Of a stretch of 64,000 nucleotides of DNA, positions 18,762 to 28,345 are shown one piece after another; position 1 is the stretch's first letter; every line of letters begins with the position of its first letter. The notes beneath the pieces were generated by a model that saw only the letters and a program-made list of their open reading frames with translations, did not search any database and had not been told where the DNA came from. Both the position numbers and the translations under genes were made by a program. This DNA comes from Paraburkholderia youngii (GTDB lineage Bacteria; Pseudomonadota; Gammaproteobacteria; Burkholderiales; Burkholderiaceae): assembly GCF_013366925.1 (NCBI RefSeq), contig NZ_JAALDK010000001.1, forward strand, positions 6,136,001 to 6,200,000, written 5' to 3'.

Positions 18762-19498
18762 GCAACCCGAATAACGATGGCGGCGCACTGTCGCTGTTCG
18801 TCACCGGCACCGACACGGAGATCGGCAAGACCTTCGTGTCGTCGGCGCTATTGCGCGGCTTCGTGCGCGAAGGTCTGCAAGCGGCCGCGATGAAGCCGAT
18901 CGCGGCGGGCGCGTTCGAAGTGAACGGTGTGCTGCACAACGAAGACGCGGACCAACTCGATGCCGCGTCGAGCGTGCTGCTGCCGCCCGCGATGCGCACG
19001 CCATATCTGCTGAAGGAACCGGCTGCGCCGCACATCGCTGCGGCGCTGGAAAACGTCTCGTTCGATGTCGATCACATCGTCGCGTGCCATCGCGAGGCGC
19101 TGAAGCTCGCCGAGGTCGTCGTGGTCGAAGGTGTCGGCGGCTTTCGCGTGCCGTTGACCGCGACGCAGGACACCGCCGATCTCGCCGTCGCGCTGAAGCT
19201 GCCGGTGGTGCTGGTGGTCGGCATGCGGCTCGGCTGCATCAGCCATGCGCTGCTGAGCGCCGAAGCAATCGCCGCGCGCGGTCTCACGCTCGCGGGCTGG
19301 GTCGCGAATCGCATCGACCCGGATATGAGCTTCGCCGACGAAAACATCGCGTCGATTCGCACGCATCTCGCGCAAGCATACGACGCGCCGCTGCTCGGTA
19401 TCGTGCCGCATATCAGCCCGCTGTCCCCAGAACTTGCGGCCGAACAGCTCGATATTCGACGGCTTCTGCAAACGCTGCGCCAATTGCGCGCGACATAG
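18758..19498 (+). CDS. bioD: Dethiobiotin synthetase BioD
   Basis: 246 aa. ATP-dependent carboxylation and ring closure of DAPA to dethiobiotin. The P-loop GTDTEIGKT at residues 17-25, the KPIAAGA motif and [13 protein letters not shown] (dethiobiotin/Mg site) are present. ATGA overlap with the bioF stop shows coupling. The gene ends 52 bases before bioB. The length fits the family. Confidence 0.95.
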   Translation: MSNPNNDGGALSLFVTGTDTEIGKTFVSSALLRGFVREGLQAAAMKPIAAGAFEVNGVLHNEDADQLDAASSVLLPPAMRTPYLLKEPAAPHIAAALENVSFDVDHIVACHREALKLAEVVVVEGVGGFRVPLTATQDTADLAVALKLPVVLVVGMRLGCISHALLSAEAIAARGLTLAGWVANRIDPDMSFADENIASIRTHLAQAYDAPLLGIVPHISPLSPELAAEQLDIRRLLQTLRQLRAT

Positions 19499-19550
19499 CG
19501 CTGCCCAGCAGCGCCGAACCCCATTTCATCCGTACACGAGGATCGATCAC

Positions 19551-20651
19551 ATGACACAACTGAATATCGCAACGGGCAGCGCCGACACGAGCGCCGCCAA
19601 CGGCAATTCGACGGGCGCCGCCACTGAAGCGAAGCCGCTCGCGCGCTGGCGCGTCGCGGATATCGTCGCGTTGTACGAATTGCCGTTCAACGACCTGCTG
19701 TTTCGCGCGCAGCAAACGCATCGCGAGCATTTCGACGCGAATGCGGTGCAACTGTCGACGCTGCTGTCGATCAAGACCGGCGGCTGCGAAGAGGATTGCG
19801 CGTACTGTCCGCAGTCGGTGCATCACGACACCGGTCTCGCGGCCGACAAGCTGATGCCGGTCGACGAAGTGCTCGCCGCAGCGAAACTCGCAAAGGACAA
19901 CGGCGCGACGCGCTTCTGCATGGGCGCCGCGTGGCGCAATCCGAAGGATCGCCACCTCGAGCCGATCAAGGACATGATCCGCGGCGTGAAGGCGATGGGC
20001 CTCGAAACCTGCGTGACCCTCGGCATGCTCGAAACGCACCAGGCACAGGCGCTGCGTGATGCGGGCCTCGACTACTACAACCACAACCTCGATACGTCGC
20101 CGGAGTTCTACGGCCAGATCATTTCGACGCGCACCTATCAGGATCGGCTCGACACGCTCGAACGCGTGCGCGACGCGGGCATCAACGTGTGCTGCGGCGG
20201 CATCGTCGGCATGGGCGAATCGCGCCGCGAACGCGCGGGGCTGATCGCGCAGCTCGCAAACATGGAGCCGTATCCGGAATCGGTGCCGATCAACAATCTG
20301 GTGCAGGTGCAAGGCACGCCGCTGACCGGCACCGAACCGATCGACCCGTTCGAATTCGTGCGCACGATCGCGGTTGCGCGCATCACGATGCCGCGCGCGA
20401 TGGTGCGTCTATCGGCTGGCCGCGAACAGATGGACGAGGCGTTGCAGGCGATGTGCTTCCTCGCGGGCGCGAATTCGATCTTTTACGGCGATCAGTTGCT
20501 GACCACGAGCAACCCGCAGGCGGAAGCGGACCGCAAGCTGCTCGCGCGTCTGGGCATTCGCGCTGAGGCTGCGCTGCAAATGCCAGTTGAGCAGAGTGAG
20601 TGCGAGCGAGGATGTGCGCATGGGCATGGGGATCACGGCGCGGCGAATTGA
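19551..20651 (+). CDS. bioB: Biotin synthase BioB
   Basis: 366 aa radical-SAM enzyme that inserts sulfur into dethiobiotin. The radical-SAM cluster motif C-x3-C-x2-C is in [13 protein letters not shown]. Further conserved parts are [36 protein letters not shown] and [12 protein letters not shown]. The N-terminal 30 residues are low-complexity (Ser/Ala/Asn) and lie outside the conserved core. GAGGATCG precedes the ATG. It is the last gene of the biotin operon, followed by a strong terminator. Confidence 0.97.
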   Translation: MTQLNIATGSADTSAANGNSTGAATEAKPLARWRVADIVALYELPFNDLLFRAQQTHREHFDANAVQLSTLLSIKTGGCEEDCAYCPQSVHHDTGLAADKLMPVDEVLAAAKLAKDNGATRFCMGAAWRNPKDRHLEPIKDMIRGVKAMGLETCVTLGMLETHQAQALRDAGLDYYNHNLDTSPEFYGQIISTRTYQDRLDTLERVRDAGINVCCGGIVGMGESRRERAGLIAQLANMEPYPESVPINNLVQVQGTPLTGTEPIDPFEFVRTIAVARITMPRAMVRLSAGREQMDEALQAMCFLAGANSIFYGDQLLTTSNPQAEADRKLLARLGIRAEAALQMPVEQSECERGCAHGHGDHGAAN

Positions 20652-20703
20652 GTCGCGGAGTCGCTGCATCGGTAACTCGCATGCGCCAAGCGTGCGGAAA
20701 TAA

Positions 20704-20740
20704 AAAAGGCTGCCTCATTTTGTGAGGCAGCCTTTTCTTT
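20704..20740 (+). terminator. Rho-independent terminator ending the bio operon
   Basis: A 14-bp perfect stem: the arm 20704-20717 (AAAAGGCTGCCTCA) pairs with 20723-20736 around TTTTG and is followed by a T-rich run. The A-rich arm makes it likely to work in both directions, which also suits the convergent sulfate-binding protein gene. Confidence 0.92.
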
Positions 20741-20758
20741 TGACGAAAAGCCCGACGC

Positions 20759-21796
20759 TCACTTCCGATCAACAATAATCTGATCGAACGTCCCCCCGTC
20801 GGAGAAGTGCGTGTCCTGCGCCTTCTGCCAACTGCCGAACATCTGCTCGACCGTGAAGGTCTTGATCGGCTTGAACTCGGCCGCATGCTTCGCGAAGACG
20901 TTCTTGTCGCGCGGACGCAGATGATGCTGCGCGATGATCTCCTGCGCGGCCGGCGACCACAGATAGTCGAGGTATGCCTGCGCTTGCTTGCGCGTGCCAC
21001 GCTTGTCGACGACCTTATCGACGATCGACACCGGCGGCGCCGCGAGCAAACTCAGCGACGGATACACCGCTTCATAGCCGCCCGCGCCGACACCCGTATC
21101 GATCAGCGAGACTTCGTTCTCGAACGTGACGAGCACATCGCCGATACCGCGCTGCGTGAACGTCGTCGTCGCTCCTCGGCCGCCGGTATCGAGCACCGGC
21201 ACGTTGCGGAAGATCGCCTTCACGAAGTCGAGCGCCTGCGCGTCGGTGCCGCCCTGCTGCTTGCGATAACCCCACGCGGCGAGATACGTATAACGTCCGT
21301 TGCCCGAGGTCTTCGGATTCGCGATCACCGCCTGGACGCCGGGCTTCGCGAGGTCGTCCCAGTCCTTGATGTGCTTCGGGTTGCCCTTGCGCACGAGGAA
21401 CACCATCGTAGTCGTGTAGGGTGCGCTATCGTCCGGCAGACGCGCGCGCCAGTTGGCGGGGACCAGGTGGCCCTTTTCGGCGAGCAGGTCGATGTCGTTC
21501 GGTTGATTCATCGTCACCACGTCGGCCTGCAACCCCTGCAACACCGACAGTGCCTGCGCGCTCGACGCGCCGTGCGACTGCCGCACCGACACCGTCTCAC
21601 CGCTCTTCTGCTTGTAATCCGCGATGAAGCCCGCGTTGATGTCCTTGTACAGCTCGCGCGTCACGTCGTACGACACGTTCAGCAGCGACGTATCAGCGCG
21701 CGCTGTCGTGACGCCGCCGAACGCGAGCGCAACTAGTGTGATGCCTGCCGTCACGACCACTGTGAGCCGGCGTGATGTCCCCGTGTTGCCCTTCAT
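20759..21796 (-). CDS. sbp: Sulfate ABC transporter periplasmic binding protein
   Basis: 345 aa. The signal peptide ends near ARA at about residue 34. Mature sequence begins DTSLLNVSYDVTRELYKDIN, the hallmark of the sulfate/thiosulfate-binding Sbp/CysP family, followed by SVRQSHGASSAQALSVLQGL (sulfate loop) and NPKTSGNGRYTYLAAWGY. It delivers sulfate to CysTWA, whose genes are not in the window. GGGGAAAC lies before the ATG. It is transcribed toward the bio terminator, convergent with bioB; biotin synthesis also consumes sulfur, but a functional tie is only a thought. Confidence 0.95.
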   Translation of the reverse strand: MKGNTGTSRRLTVVVTAGITLVALAFGGVTTARADTSLLNVSYDVTRELYKDINAGFIADYKQKSGETVSVRQSHGASSAQALSVLQGLQADVVTMNQPNDIDLLAEKGHLVPANWRARLPDDSAPYTTTMVFLVRKGNPKHIKDWDDLAKPGVQAVIANPKTSGNGRYTYLAAWGYRKQQGGTDAQALDFVKAIFRNVPVLDTGGRGATTTFTQRGIGDVLVTFENEVSLIDTGVGAGGYEAVYPSLSLLAAPPVSIVDKVVDKRGTRKQAQAYLDYLWSPAAQEIIAQHHLRPRDKNVFAKHAAEFKPIKTFTVEQMFGSWQKAQDTHFSDGGTFDQIIVDRK

Positions 21797-21898
21797 TGTT
21801 TCCCCGTCTGTCGATGATCAAAACCTGTAGCCGCGCATACGCGGCATGACGCGGGATTCTAACGGATTGCTTACCTGGCGCGCGCCGCAGCGGGGTGC

Positions 21899-22501
21899 TC
21901 ACACGAGCGCATGCTGCACCGTATCGATCGCCTCCTCGCGAAAGCGCAGCGGCGCCGCGCAGTGCACGAGCGTATCGACGAAGTACTTCGCACGCGGCCA
22001 AGGACCGAAGCCCGCCGCCGTGTTGATATGCCCCGCATCGCCGAGATTGACGAACGCGCTGCCGAAACGCTGCGCGAGATTGCGCGCGTCGGCAAGCGTC
22101 ATCCACGGATCGGTTTCGCTGCCGATCAGGATCGACGGCACGCCCAGACGTCGCGCGTCGAACGGTCCCGCGGATTCGAACTTGCGCGGACTCGCGGGCG
22201 CGACGAACAGCACGCCGACCACGTCGCTGGCGAGTGCGCCCTGCTGCAACGCATGCGCAGTCGCAAGGCAGCCGAAGCTGTGCGCGGCCAGCACGAACGG
22301 ACCGCGTTCGCGCGCGAGCAGATCGCGCAACGACTTTGCCCATAGCGCGAGATCGGGCGCGTCCCAGTTGGCCTGCTCGACCCGCAACGAGCGCGCGAAC
22401 TGCCGCTCCAGCCAGGTTTGCCAATGCGCGCCTTCGCTGCCGTGCAGGCCGGGAACGGTGACGAGCCGTGGCGGCCAGCTCGATCGGGTGCATGAAAGCA
22501 T
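21899..22501 (-). CDS. RBBP9/YdeN-type serine hydrolase
   Basis: 200 aa from the ATG preceded by GAGG; a TTG start 33 bases upstream is less likely. Small alpha/beta hydrolase with LVTVPGLHGSEGAHWQTWLE, the nucleophile elbow AAHSFGCLA, and the terminal LGDAGHINTAAGFGPWP holding the catalytic His, the signature of the RBBP9/YdeN family. The acid is probably in GSETDPW. The physiological substrate is unknown. It lies downstream on the strand of the sulfate-binding protein, about 100 bases before it, and may be an independent unit. Confidence 0.88.
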   Translation of the reverse strand: MLSCTRSSWPPRLVTVPGLHGSEGAHWQTWLERQFARSLRVEQANWDAPDLALWAKSLRDLLARERGPFVLAAHSFGCLATAHALQQGALASDVVGVLFVAPASPRKFESAGPFDARRLGVPSILIGSETDPWMTLADARNLAQRFGSAFVNLGDAGHINTAAGFGPWPRAKYFVDTLVHCAAPLRFREEAIDTVQHALV

Positions 22502-22817
22502 GTGCGTGCCTCGCTGCGCAGGGAATCCGGGCAATCATTGTCCCGCTCGGTCGCGCGTCGATGAACCAAGATTTTGTGCTTTCGTTATGGGGCAAACGAA
22601 GAAATGCGCCGGTGCGAGCGGGCTCGACGCCCGCGACTACACGCATCCCGAAGCGCACGCCCGTGCGCAGACGCGCGCGATTTGCGTCGAAAAAGTAGAA
22701 TGAAGCCTATTTCATAACGGGAGGAGACCCGATGCCGCTCGCGTCGCCCCATCGCCGAGGCGCGCTGACAGTCCGCCCCGCTGATGCGCAGATCGACGCC
22801 GCCGCAATCGGTACCGC

Positions 22818-23759
22818 ATGAAAATACTCTTCTACGCCCCGCACACCGAAGCCGCCGCCTGGCTGCACGACTTCGCGCGCGCTTTGCCCGCGGCCGAGCT
22901 GCGCGAATGGCAGCCCGGCGACAACGCGCCAGCCGATTTCGCGGTGGTCTGGCGTCCGCCGCGCGAGATGCTGGCCGGCCGCACGACGCTGCGCGCGATC
23001 TTCAATCTCGGCGCGGGCGTCGATGCGATTCTCGCGCTCGAACGCGCGCACCCCGGCACGTTGCCGCCCGAAGTGCCGCTGATTCGCCTCGAAGATACCG
23101 GCATGGGCGCGCAGATGGCCGAGTATGTGACGCATGCGGTGCTGCGCTATCTGCGCCGCTTCGACGAATACCAGATGCTGCAGGGCGAGCGCCGCTGGAA
23201 AGTGCTCGAGCCGCATCCGCGCGCAACGTTCACGGTGGGCGTGCTCGGTCTCGGCGTGCTCGGCACGCAGGTCGCGCAAATGCTCGCGTCGTTCGGCCTG
23301 CCGGTGCGCGGCTATAGCCGCAGCGCGAAGCGGATCGACGGCATCGCGACGTTCGCCGGCGACGTGCAGTTCGATCGCTTCCTCGACGGCGCGAAGGTGC
23401 TCGTCAATCTGCTGCCGCATACACCCGACACGGAAAGCGTGCTGAATGCGCGAGTCTTCGCGAAGCTCGCGCGCGGCGCATATCTGATCAACGTCGCGCG
23501 CGGCGCGCATCTGGTCGAAACGGATCTGCTCGCCGCGCTCGCGAGCGGCCAGCTCGCCGCCGCGACGCTCGACGTGTTCCGCGAGGAACCGCTGCCCGCC
23601 AATCATCCGTTCTGGCGCGAGCCGCGCATCACGATCACGCCGCATACGTCGGCGCTGACATTGCGCGAGGACAGCGTCGCGCAGGTCGCGGACAAGATCG
23701 GCGCGATGATGCGCGGTGAGCAGGTGAGCGGAATAGTGCAGGTGGAGCGCGGCTACTAG
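22818..23759 (+). CDS. ghrA: Glyoxylate/hydroxypyruvate reductase A (GhrA-type)
   Basis: 313 aa D-2-hydroxyacid dehydrogenase that reduces glyoxylate and hydroxypyruvate with NADPH. The nucleotide fold VLGLGVLGTQVAQML has GxGxxG. The catalytic elements are NVARGAHLVE (Arg), DVFREEPLP (Glu) and TPHTSALT (His). The compact N-terminal domain (FNLGAGVDAIL) matches GhrA rather than the longer phosphoglycerate dehydrogenases. Its gene stands upstream of the HMG-CoA lyase operon with a 117-base gap. Confidence 0.93.
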   Translation: MKILFYAPHTEAAAWLHDFARALPAAELREWQPGDNAPADFAVVWRPPREMLAGRTTLRAIFNLGAGVDAILALERAHPGTLPPEVPLIRLEDTGMGAQMAEYVTHAVLRYLRRFDEYQMLQGERRWKVLEPHPRATFTVGVLGLGVLGTQVAQMLASFGLPVRGYSRSAKRIDGIATFAGDVQFDRFLDGAKVLVNLLPHTPDTESVLNARVFAKLARGAYLINVARGAHLVETDLLAALASGQLAAATLDVFREEPLPANHPFWREPRITITPHTSALTLREDSVAQVADKIGAMMRGEQVSGIVQVERGY

Positions 23760-23876
23760 GTGAATTCCCACGCCCGCGCGCGTCGCAGGCGCGCGGGCTG
23801 AACTGAATCACAGCAATGCGGCAGCACCCATCGTGGATGGGACTGCGGTAAAACCGCATCGGATCGGAGACACATC

Positions 23877-24803
23877 ATGGCCTTACCGCAACAAGTGAAA
23901 ATCGTCGAAGTGGGCCCGCGCGACGGGCTGCAGAACGAGAAGGAATTCGTGCCGACCGCGACCAAGATACAACTGATCAACCGGCTGTCGGCGGCGGGTT
24001 TTCGCAACGTCGAAGCGGCGTCGTTCGTGTCGCCGAAATGGGTGCCGCAGATGGCCGACGGCGCTGACGTGATGGCTGGCATCGAGCGCCGCGCCGGCAC
24101 CATCTACTCGGTTCTGACGCCGAACCTGCGCGGCTTCGAAGGCGCGCTCGCCGCGCGCGCCGACGAGATCGTGATCTTCGGCGCGGCGAGCGAGGCGTTC
24201 TCGCAGAAGAACATCAACTGCAGCATCGCCGAGAGCATCGAGCGCTTCGCGCCGGTTGCCGCAGCGGCGAAAGAACATGGCCTGCGGATTCGCGGCAGCG
24301 TGTCGTGCGCGCTCGGCTGTCCGTATCAGGGTGAGGTGCCGGTCGCGTCGGTCATCGACGTCGTCAAGCGCTTCGCGGCGCTCGGCTGCGACGAGATCGA
24401 TATCGCCGACACGATCGGCGTGGGCACGCCGAAGCGCACCCGCGAAGTGTTCGAGGCGGTGACCGAAGTGTTTCCGCGCGAGCATCTGTCGGGACACTTC
24501 CACGACACCTACGGCCAGGCGCTTGCGAACATTTACGCTGCGCTGCTCGAAGGCATCGAGATTTTTCATGCATCGGTCGCGGGGCTCGGCGGTTGCCCGT
24601 ACGCGAAGGGCGCGACCGGCAACGTCGCGACCGAAGACGTGTTGTACCTGATGAACGGCCTCGGCATCGAGACCGGCATCGACCTCGCCCAGGTGGTCGA
24701 GATCGGCGACTTCATTTCGAACGCGATCGGCCGGACCAACATGTCGCGCGCCGGCAAAGCGCTGCTCGCGAAGGCGCGCAGCGAAGCGAATACCTGCGTA
24801 TAA
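23877..24803 (+). CDS. mvaB: Hydroxymethylglutaryl-CoA lyase
   Basis: 308 aa. Cleaves HMG-CoA to acetyl-CoA and acetoacetate, the last step of leucine degradation. DRE-TIM barrel motifs are VEVGPRDGLQNEKEF, SGHFHDTYGQAL (metal ligands) and the active-site loop GLGGCPYAKGATGNVATED. The leader (19 bases, starting at the GCATCGGATC near 23857) is the same as that before the acyl-CoA dehydrogenase at 12255. Short downstream genes follow on the same strand (YbaK, DUF1289, MaoC, MBL), most with coupled starts, suggesting one operon. Confidence 0.95.
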   Translation: MALPQQVKIVEVGPRDGLQNEKEFVPTATKIQLINRLSAAGFRNVEAASFVSPKWVPQMADGADVMAGIERRAGTIYSVLTPNLRGFEGALAARADEIVIFGAASEAFSQKNINCSIAESIERFAPVAAAAKEHGLRIRGSVSCALGCPYQGEVPVASVIDVVKRFAALGCDEIDIADTIGVGTPKRTREVFEAVTEVFPREHLSGHFHDTYGQALANIYAALLEGIEIFHASVAGLGGCPYAKGATGNVATEDVLYLMNGLGIETGIDLAQVVEIGDFISNAIGRTNMSRAGKALLAKARSEANTCV

Positions 24804-24838
24804 ACGCTCCATCCATTTTTGAATCAGGATTTCCAACG

Positions 24839-25360
24839 ATGAACGACCTCGCGTCCTTCGACTCCGACGATCTCGCCGCGCTGCCCGACTCGGCACGCCG
24901 CGTCGCGCTGCTGCTGCGCGAACGCGGTCACGCGGGGCGAATCGTGATGCTGCCGGAAACCGGCAAGACTTCCGCCGAAGCGGCCGCTGGACTTGGCTGC
25001 GCGGTCGCGCAGATCGCGAAGTCGATCCTGTTCCGGCGCCGCGAAGACGACGCCCCGGTGCTCGTGATCGCGAGCGGCGCGAATCGCGTCGACGAAAAGA
25101 AGGTGGCCGCGCAGGTCGGCGAGATCGGCCGCGCGGACGCGAAGTTCGTGCGTGAAAAAACCGGCTATGCGATCGGTGGCGTGTGCCCGGTCGGCCATGC
25201 GACCGAGCCGGTCACGCTGATCGATGCCGATCTGCTCGAGCTGGAGAGCCTGTGGGCGGCCGCTGGTCATCCGCACGCAGTGTTCAATCTGACCGCGCAG
25301 GAGCTGATCGCGCTGACGGGCGCGCCGGTCGTCGATGTCGCGTTGCGCGAGACGGCCTGA
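24839..25360 (+). CDS. YbaK/EbsC-type aminoacyl-tRNA deacylase
   Basis: 173 aa. YbaK/ProX-like fold that hydrolyses mischarged tRNA. Conserved parts are [20 protein letters not shown], the Lys in [20 protein letters not shown], the glycine turn in [12 protein letters not shown] and the C-terminal [17 protein letters not shown]. The substrate amino acid (Cys or Ala in known members) is unknown. GGATTTCCAACG lies before the ATG. It follows the lyase by 35 bases and precedes the DUF1289 gene by 5. Its metabolic link to the neighbours is unclear. Confidence 0.92.
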   Translation: MNDLASFDSDDLAALPDSARRVALLLRERGHAGRIVMLPETGKTSAEAAAGLGCAVAQIAKSILFRRREDDAPVLVIASGANRVDEKKVAAQVGEIGRADAKFVREKTGYAIGGVCPVGHATEPVTLIDADLLELESLWAAAGHPHAVFNLTAQELIALTGAPVVDVALRETA

Positions 25361-25365
25361 ACACG

Positions 25366-25611
25366 ATGGCGAGCAGTAAGCCTTACGAACAAAAAGCCGG
25401 CGACGTCTGCGTGCCGTCGCCGTGCATCAACGTATGCAGGATGGATGCGTCGACCGGCTGGTGCGAAGGATGCCTGCGCACGATGGACGAAATCGCCGGC
25501 TGGTCGACGTTCGACGACGACGATAAGCGCGCGGTATGGGACGCGATCGAAGCGCGCCACGCGGAGTTCATTGCTGGCCGCACCGCATCGACGGCGAAGG
25601 AGAAGCAATGA
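25366..25611 (+). CDS. DUF1289 small cysteine-rich protein
   Basis: 81 aa. Contains the four-cysteine core [11 protein letters not shown] and [12 protein letters not shown], the DUF1289 signature (probably a metal or iron-sulfur site; function unknown). It is followed by an acidic helix [17 protein letters not shown] typical of the family. It starts 5 bases after the YbaK-like gene and its stop overlaps the next ATG (ATGA), so it is translationally linked on both sides. Confidence 0.9.
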   Translation: MASSKPYEQKAGDVCVPSPCINVCRMDASTGWCEGCLRTMDEIAGWSTFDDDDKRAVWDAIEARHAEFIAGRTASTAKEKQ

Positions 25612-26081
25612 AAGCCGCGCCGCGCGTCGTCACGCTCGGTGAGACGTTCAGTTCGACGGTAGAGTTGTCGGTGGAGTCGATCAAATCGTTCGCAACGCTC
25701 GTTGTCGATCTGAACCCGCTGCATCACGATGAAGCGTATGCCGCGCAAAGCCGCTTTGGCGGGCTGATCGCGTCGGGCACGCAACCCACCGCGTATTTCA
25801 TGGCGCTGCTCGCCACGCATTTTTCTACTTACGCGCAACCGCTCGGCCTCGAATTCGATATCAAGCTGAAGAAGGCTGTGCAGGCGCACGACACGCTGAC
25901 GATCACATGGCGTGTGCGCGACGCTCACTGGAAGCCGAGCCTGAGCGGCGACCTGACCTACCTCGAAGGCACCGTGGTCAATCAGCGCGGCGAACTGCTG
26001 CTGACGGGCACCTCGACGATCCTCGTGATGCCGAAGCCCGACGCGCTCGAGCACGCGCAATCGAAAACGGCCGCACCATGA
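25608..26081 (+). CDS. MaoC-like hotdog-fold dehydratase
   Basis: 157 aa. Single hotdog domain: [20 protein letters not shown] with the catalytic Asp and His pattern (D-x-N-x-x-H-x-D), [18 protein letters not shown] and a C-terminal strand [14 protein letters not shown]. Hydrates or dehydrates 2-enoyl thioesters. In an operon with HMG-CoA lyase it may act in branched-chain or fatty-acid degradation. The ATG overlaps the DUF1289 stop by 4 bases. It overlaps the following MBL gene in the same way (ATGA). Confidence 0.9.
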   Translation: MKAAPRVVTLGETFSSTVELSVESIKSFATLVVDLNPLHHDEAYAAQSRFGGLIASGTQPTAYFMALLATHFSTYAQPLGLEFDIKLKKAVQAHDTLTITWRVRDAHWKPSLSGDLTYLEGTVVNQRGELLLTGTSTILVMPKPDALEHAQSKTAAP

Positions 26082-26995
26082 TCGCGCTGCCCGCATCGAT
26101 CCAGGTGTTCGAGCGCGGCTGGCTGTCGTCGAACAATGTGCTGCTCGTCGATGAAACCTGCGCGGCGCTCGTCGATACCGGCTATGCGACGCACGCTTCG
26201 CAGACGGTCGCGCTGGTGCGCAATGCGTTGCACACGCGGCCGCTCGATCTGATCGTCAACACGCATCTGCATTCGGATCACTGCGGCGGCAACACGCTGT
26301 TGCAGGCCACATGGCCGTGTCGCACGTTGATCCCGTCATCCGAAGCCGATGCCGTACGCGACTGGGACGAAACGCGCCTCAGCTTTCGCGCGACCGGTCA
26401 AACCTGCGAGCGCTTCGGTTTTTCCGGCACGCTCGCACGCGGCGCGCGCTTGCGGCTCGGCGCACTCGACTGGCAGGTGCTCGGCGCACCGGGCCACGAT
26501 CCGCATTCGTTGATGCTTTATTGCGCGGACGAACGCTTGCTGATCAGCGCGGACGCGCTATGGGAAAACGGCTTCGGCGTGATCTTTCCCGAACTTGAAG
26601 GCGAAAGCGGCTTTGCCGAGCAGCAGGCCGTGCTCGACATGATCGCGACACTCGACGTGCGCGTGGTCATCCCAGGCCACGGCGCGCCGTTCACGCATGT
26701 CGAACCGGCGCTCGACCGCGCGATGTCGCGCGTAGCCTGGTTGCGTGCCGATCCCGCGCGCAACGCGAGGAACGCGCTGAAGGTGCTGATCGTATTCAAG
26801 CTGCTCGAAGTTCGCGAGATGAGCGTGGACACGCTTTTGCGCTTGCTCGACGACGCGTCCGTGATGCGCGCCGCCGCGTCGATGCTGAAGCCACGCAGCG
26901 AATGGCCAGCGTTGCTAACGGGAATGATCGGGGAACTCGCGGCAAATGGTGGACCGCTCGAAGTGGACGGCACGCGCATTCTCGCGCGGCGTTGA
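26078..26995 (+). CDS. MBL-fold metallo-hydrolase, operon tail
   Basis: 305 aa. The zinc signature NTHLHSDHCGGN lies at about residues 60-71. Later metal ligands are in GAPGHDPHS, LISADALWENGF and VVIPGHGAPF. The C-terminal helical region (KVLIVFKLLEVREMSVDTLL) is typical of LACTB2-type enzymes. Possible role: hydrolysis of an acyl thioester or lactone from the same pathway (inferred). The ATG overlaps the MaoC stop by 4 bases. This is the last gene on the + strand before the convergent DMT transporter. Confidence 0.88.
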   Translation: MIALPASIQVFERGWLSSNNVLLVDETCAALVDTGYATHASQTVALVRNALHTRPLDLIVNTHLHSDHCGGNTLLQATWPCRTLIPSSEADAVRDWDETRLSFRATGQTCERFGFSGTLARGARLRLGALDWQVLGAPGHDPHSLMLYCADERLLISADALWENGFGVIFPELEGESGFAEQQAVLDMIATLDVRVVIPGHGAPFTHVEPALDRAMSRVAWLRADPARNARNALKVLIVFKLLEVREMSVDTLLRLLDDASVMRAAASMLKPRSEWPALLTGMIGELAANGGPLEVDGTRILARR

Positions 26996-27057
26996 ACGTG
27001 GGGTTGGCCCGTTCAGCCGGTGCCGTCGAAAGCGCCCCGGAACCAAAACCGTACCTA

Positions 27058-27089
27058 CAAAAAGAAAGCCGCCCGACAAGGCGAGCGGC
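27058..27089 (-). terminator. Terminator for the DMT transporter transcript
   Basis: Read on the minus strand, arms GCCGCTCG (one G-U) and CGGGCGGC around a 6-base loop are followed by TTTCTTTTTG. It lies about 200 bases past the transporter stop and 60 bases past the convergent MBL gene end. The spacing is long but the T-tract orientation points to the minus strand. Confidence 0.55.
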
Positions 27090-27293
27090 GGAACATCTGT
27101 GTGGACGTGATCAGCGTCGCCACCAATGATACGCGTGTGAATATTCGCAACGCATCAGTGATTTCCCTACAGAAAAATGACACCGCGTTTTACAAATGCA
27201 TACATATTCTGTCATCAAGCCGCGTTAGGCGTTCGAATGCGCGCGCTTTATTCCGGAATCCCTGGCAATATCCGATCGAGTGTCAAATCGGTA

Positions 27294-28232
27294 TTACGTG
27301 GACGATAAGCGCTTCTTTTGCGGCACGATCCGCCACCCGAGATTCACGCCCGCCGCCGCCAGCAGAATCAGCGCGGCGCCCAGCACCTGAATCCATGCGA
27401 GTGTCTGTCCGAACGCAATCCGATCGACGATGATCGCGACCACCGGATAGATGAACGACAACGCGCCCGTCATCGACGTTGGCAGCTTCTGAATCGCGCC
27501 ATACAGCAGCACGTACATGAGACCGGTATGGACGACGCCGAGCACGACCAGTTCGAGCCACTGCACCCCGCTTGCCGGCAACGCGTCGAAGCGCACGAAC
27601 GGCGCGAGCAACAACACGCCGAGCGACACCTGGATCAGCGCGAGCAGATGCGGCGGCGTGCCCTTCAGCCGCTTCGTGATGATCGACGACACCGCGTACA
27701 TCGCCGCCGCGCCGACCGCATAGGCGACGCCGACCAGATATTGCCCCGGCACCGCGAGCACGGCCGGCTCGACCTTCACGACGAACACGAGCCCGACGAA
27801 CGCGACCACGAGCCACGCGATCGTCGACGCGCTGATGCGCTCGCGAAACACCAGCGCACCGAGCCCGACCAGCATGAACGGCTGCGTGTTGTAGACGGCC
27901 GTCGCCATTGAAATCGACGCGCGTGAATACGCGGCGAACAGCAGCACCCAGTTCACGACGATCGCCGCGCCGCCGAGTAACGCGAGGCCGAGCATCTTCC
28001 ACGAAAACAGCTCGCGGCGAAACAGGCCGAGCACCGCGCACACGAGCGCGAGCGTCGCGCCGCCGAAGATGCAGCGGAAAAACACCACGTTAAAGGGGCT
28101 TTGCTGCGACGACACGACGAGCCAGCCGATCGTGCCCGACATCAGCATCGCAATACTCATCTCGGCCGCGCCGCGGCGGATGTCGCTGGACGAACTGCTC
28201 GAGCTCGTCGCTGAAGCCTTGTTTGAAGCCAT
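27294..28232 (-). CDS. EamA-domain DMT superfamily transporter
   Basis: 312 aa from the ATG at 28232 (earlier in-frame starts at 28286 and 28259 are possible). About ten hydrophobic segments form two EamA repeats, for example MLMSGTIGWLVVSSQQSPFN, FRCIFGGATLALVCAVLG and VLGVVHTGLMYVLLYGAI. A Ser-rich segment follows the start. Substrates of this family are small metabolites or amino acids exported from the cell. It is divergent from an Lrp/AsnC regulator, the classical pairing for an amino-acid exporter under feedback control. The substrate cannot be assigned. Confidence 0.9.
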   Translation of the reverse strand: MASNKASATSSSSSSSDIRRGAAEMSIAMLMSGTIGWLVVSSQQSPFNVVFFRCIFGGATLALVCAVLGLFRRELFSWKMLGLALLGGAAIVVNWVLLFAAYSRASISMATAVYNTQPFMLVGLGALVFRERISASTIAWLVVAFVGLVFVVKVEPAVLAVPGQYLVGVAYAVGAAAMYAVSSIITKRLKGTPPHLLALIQVSLGVLLLAPFVRFDALPASGVQWLELVVLGVVHTGLMYVLLYGAIQKLPTSMTGALSFIYPVVAIIVDRIAFGQTLAWIQVLGAALILLAAAGVNLGWRIVPQKKRLSST

Positions 28233-28345
28233 GATTCGATCCCGGATTGATGACTGCATAACTGGCAGTGTAATGAATCCACCCACGCGAATACATGGCT
28301 AAACTTAAGCGTTACTGCTTTTTCACCTCATAAACGAAGGCCATC
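28233..28345. promoter_or_regulatory. Divergent promoter region between DMT transporter and Lrp regulator
   Basis: The 113 bases between the two start codons hold an inverted repeat ACTGC (28253-28257) and GCAGT (28265-28269), a plausible operator for the adjacent Lrp-type regulator. Arm length is only five bases, so this is tentative. If the longer transporter start at 28286 were used, the repeat would fall inside that coding region. Confidence 0.4.
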
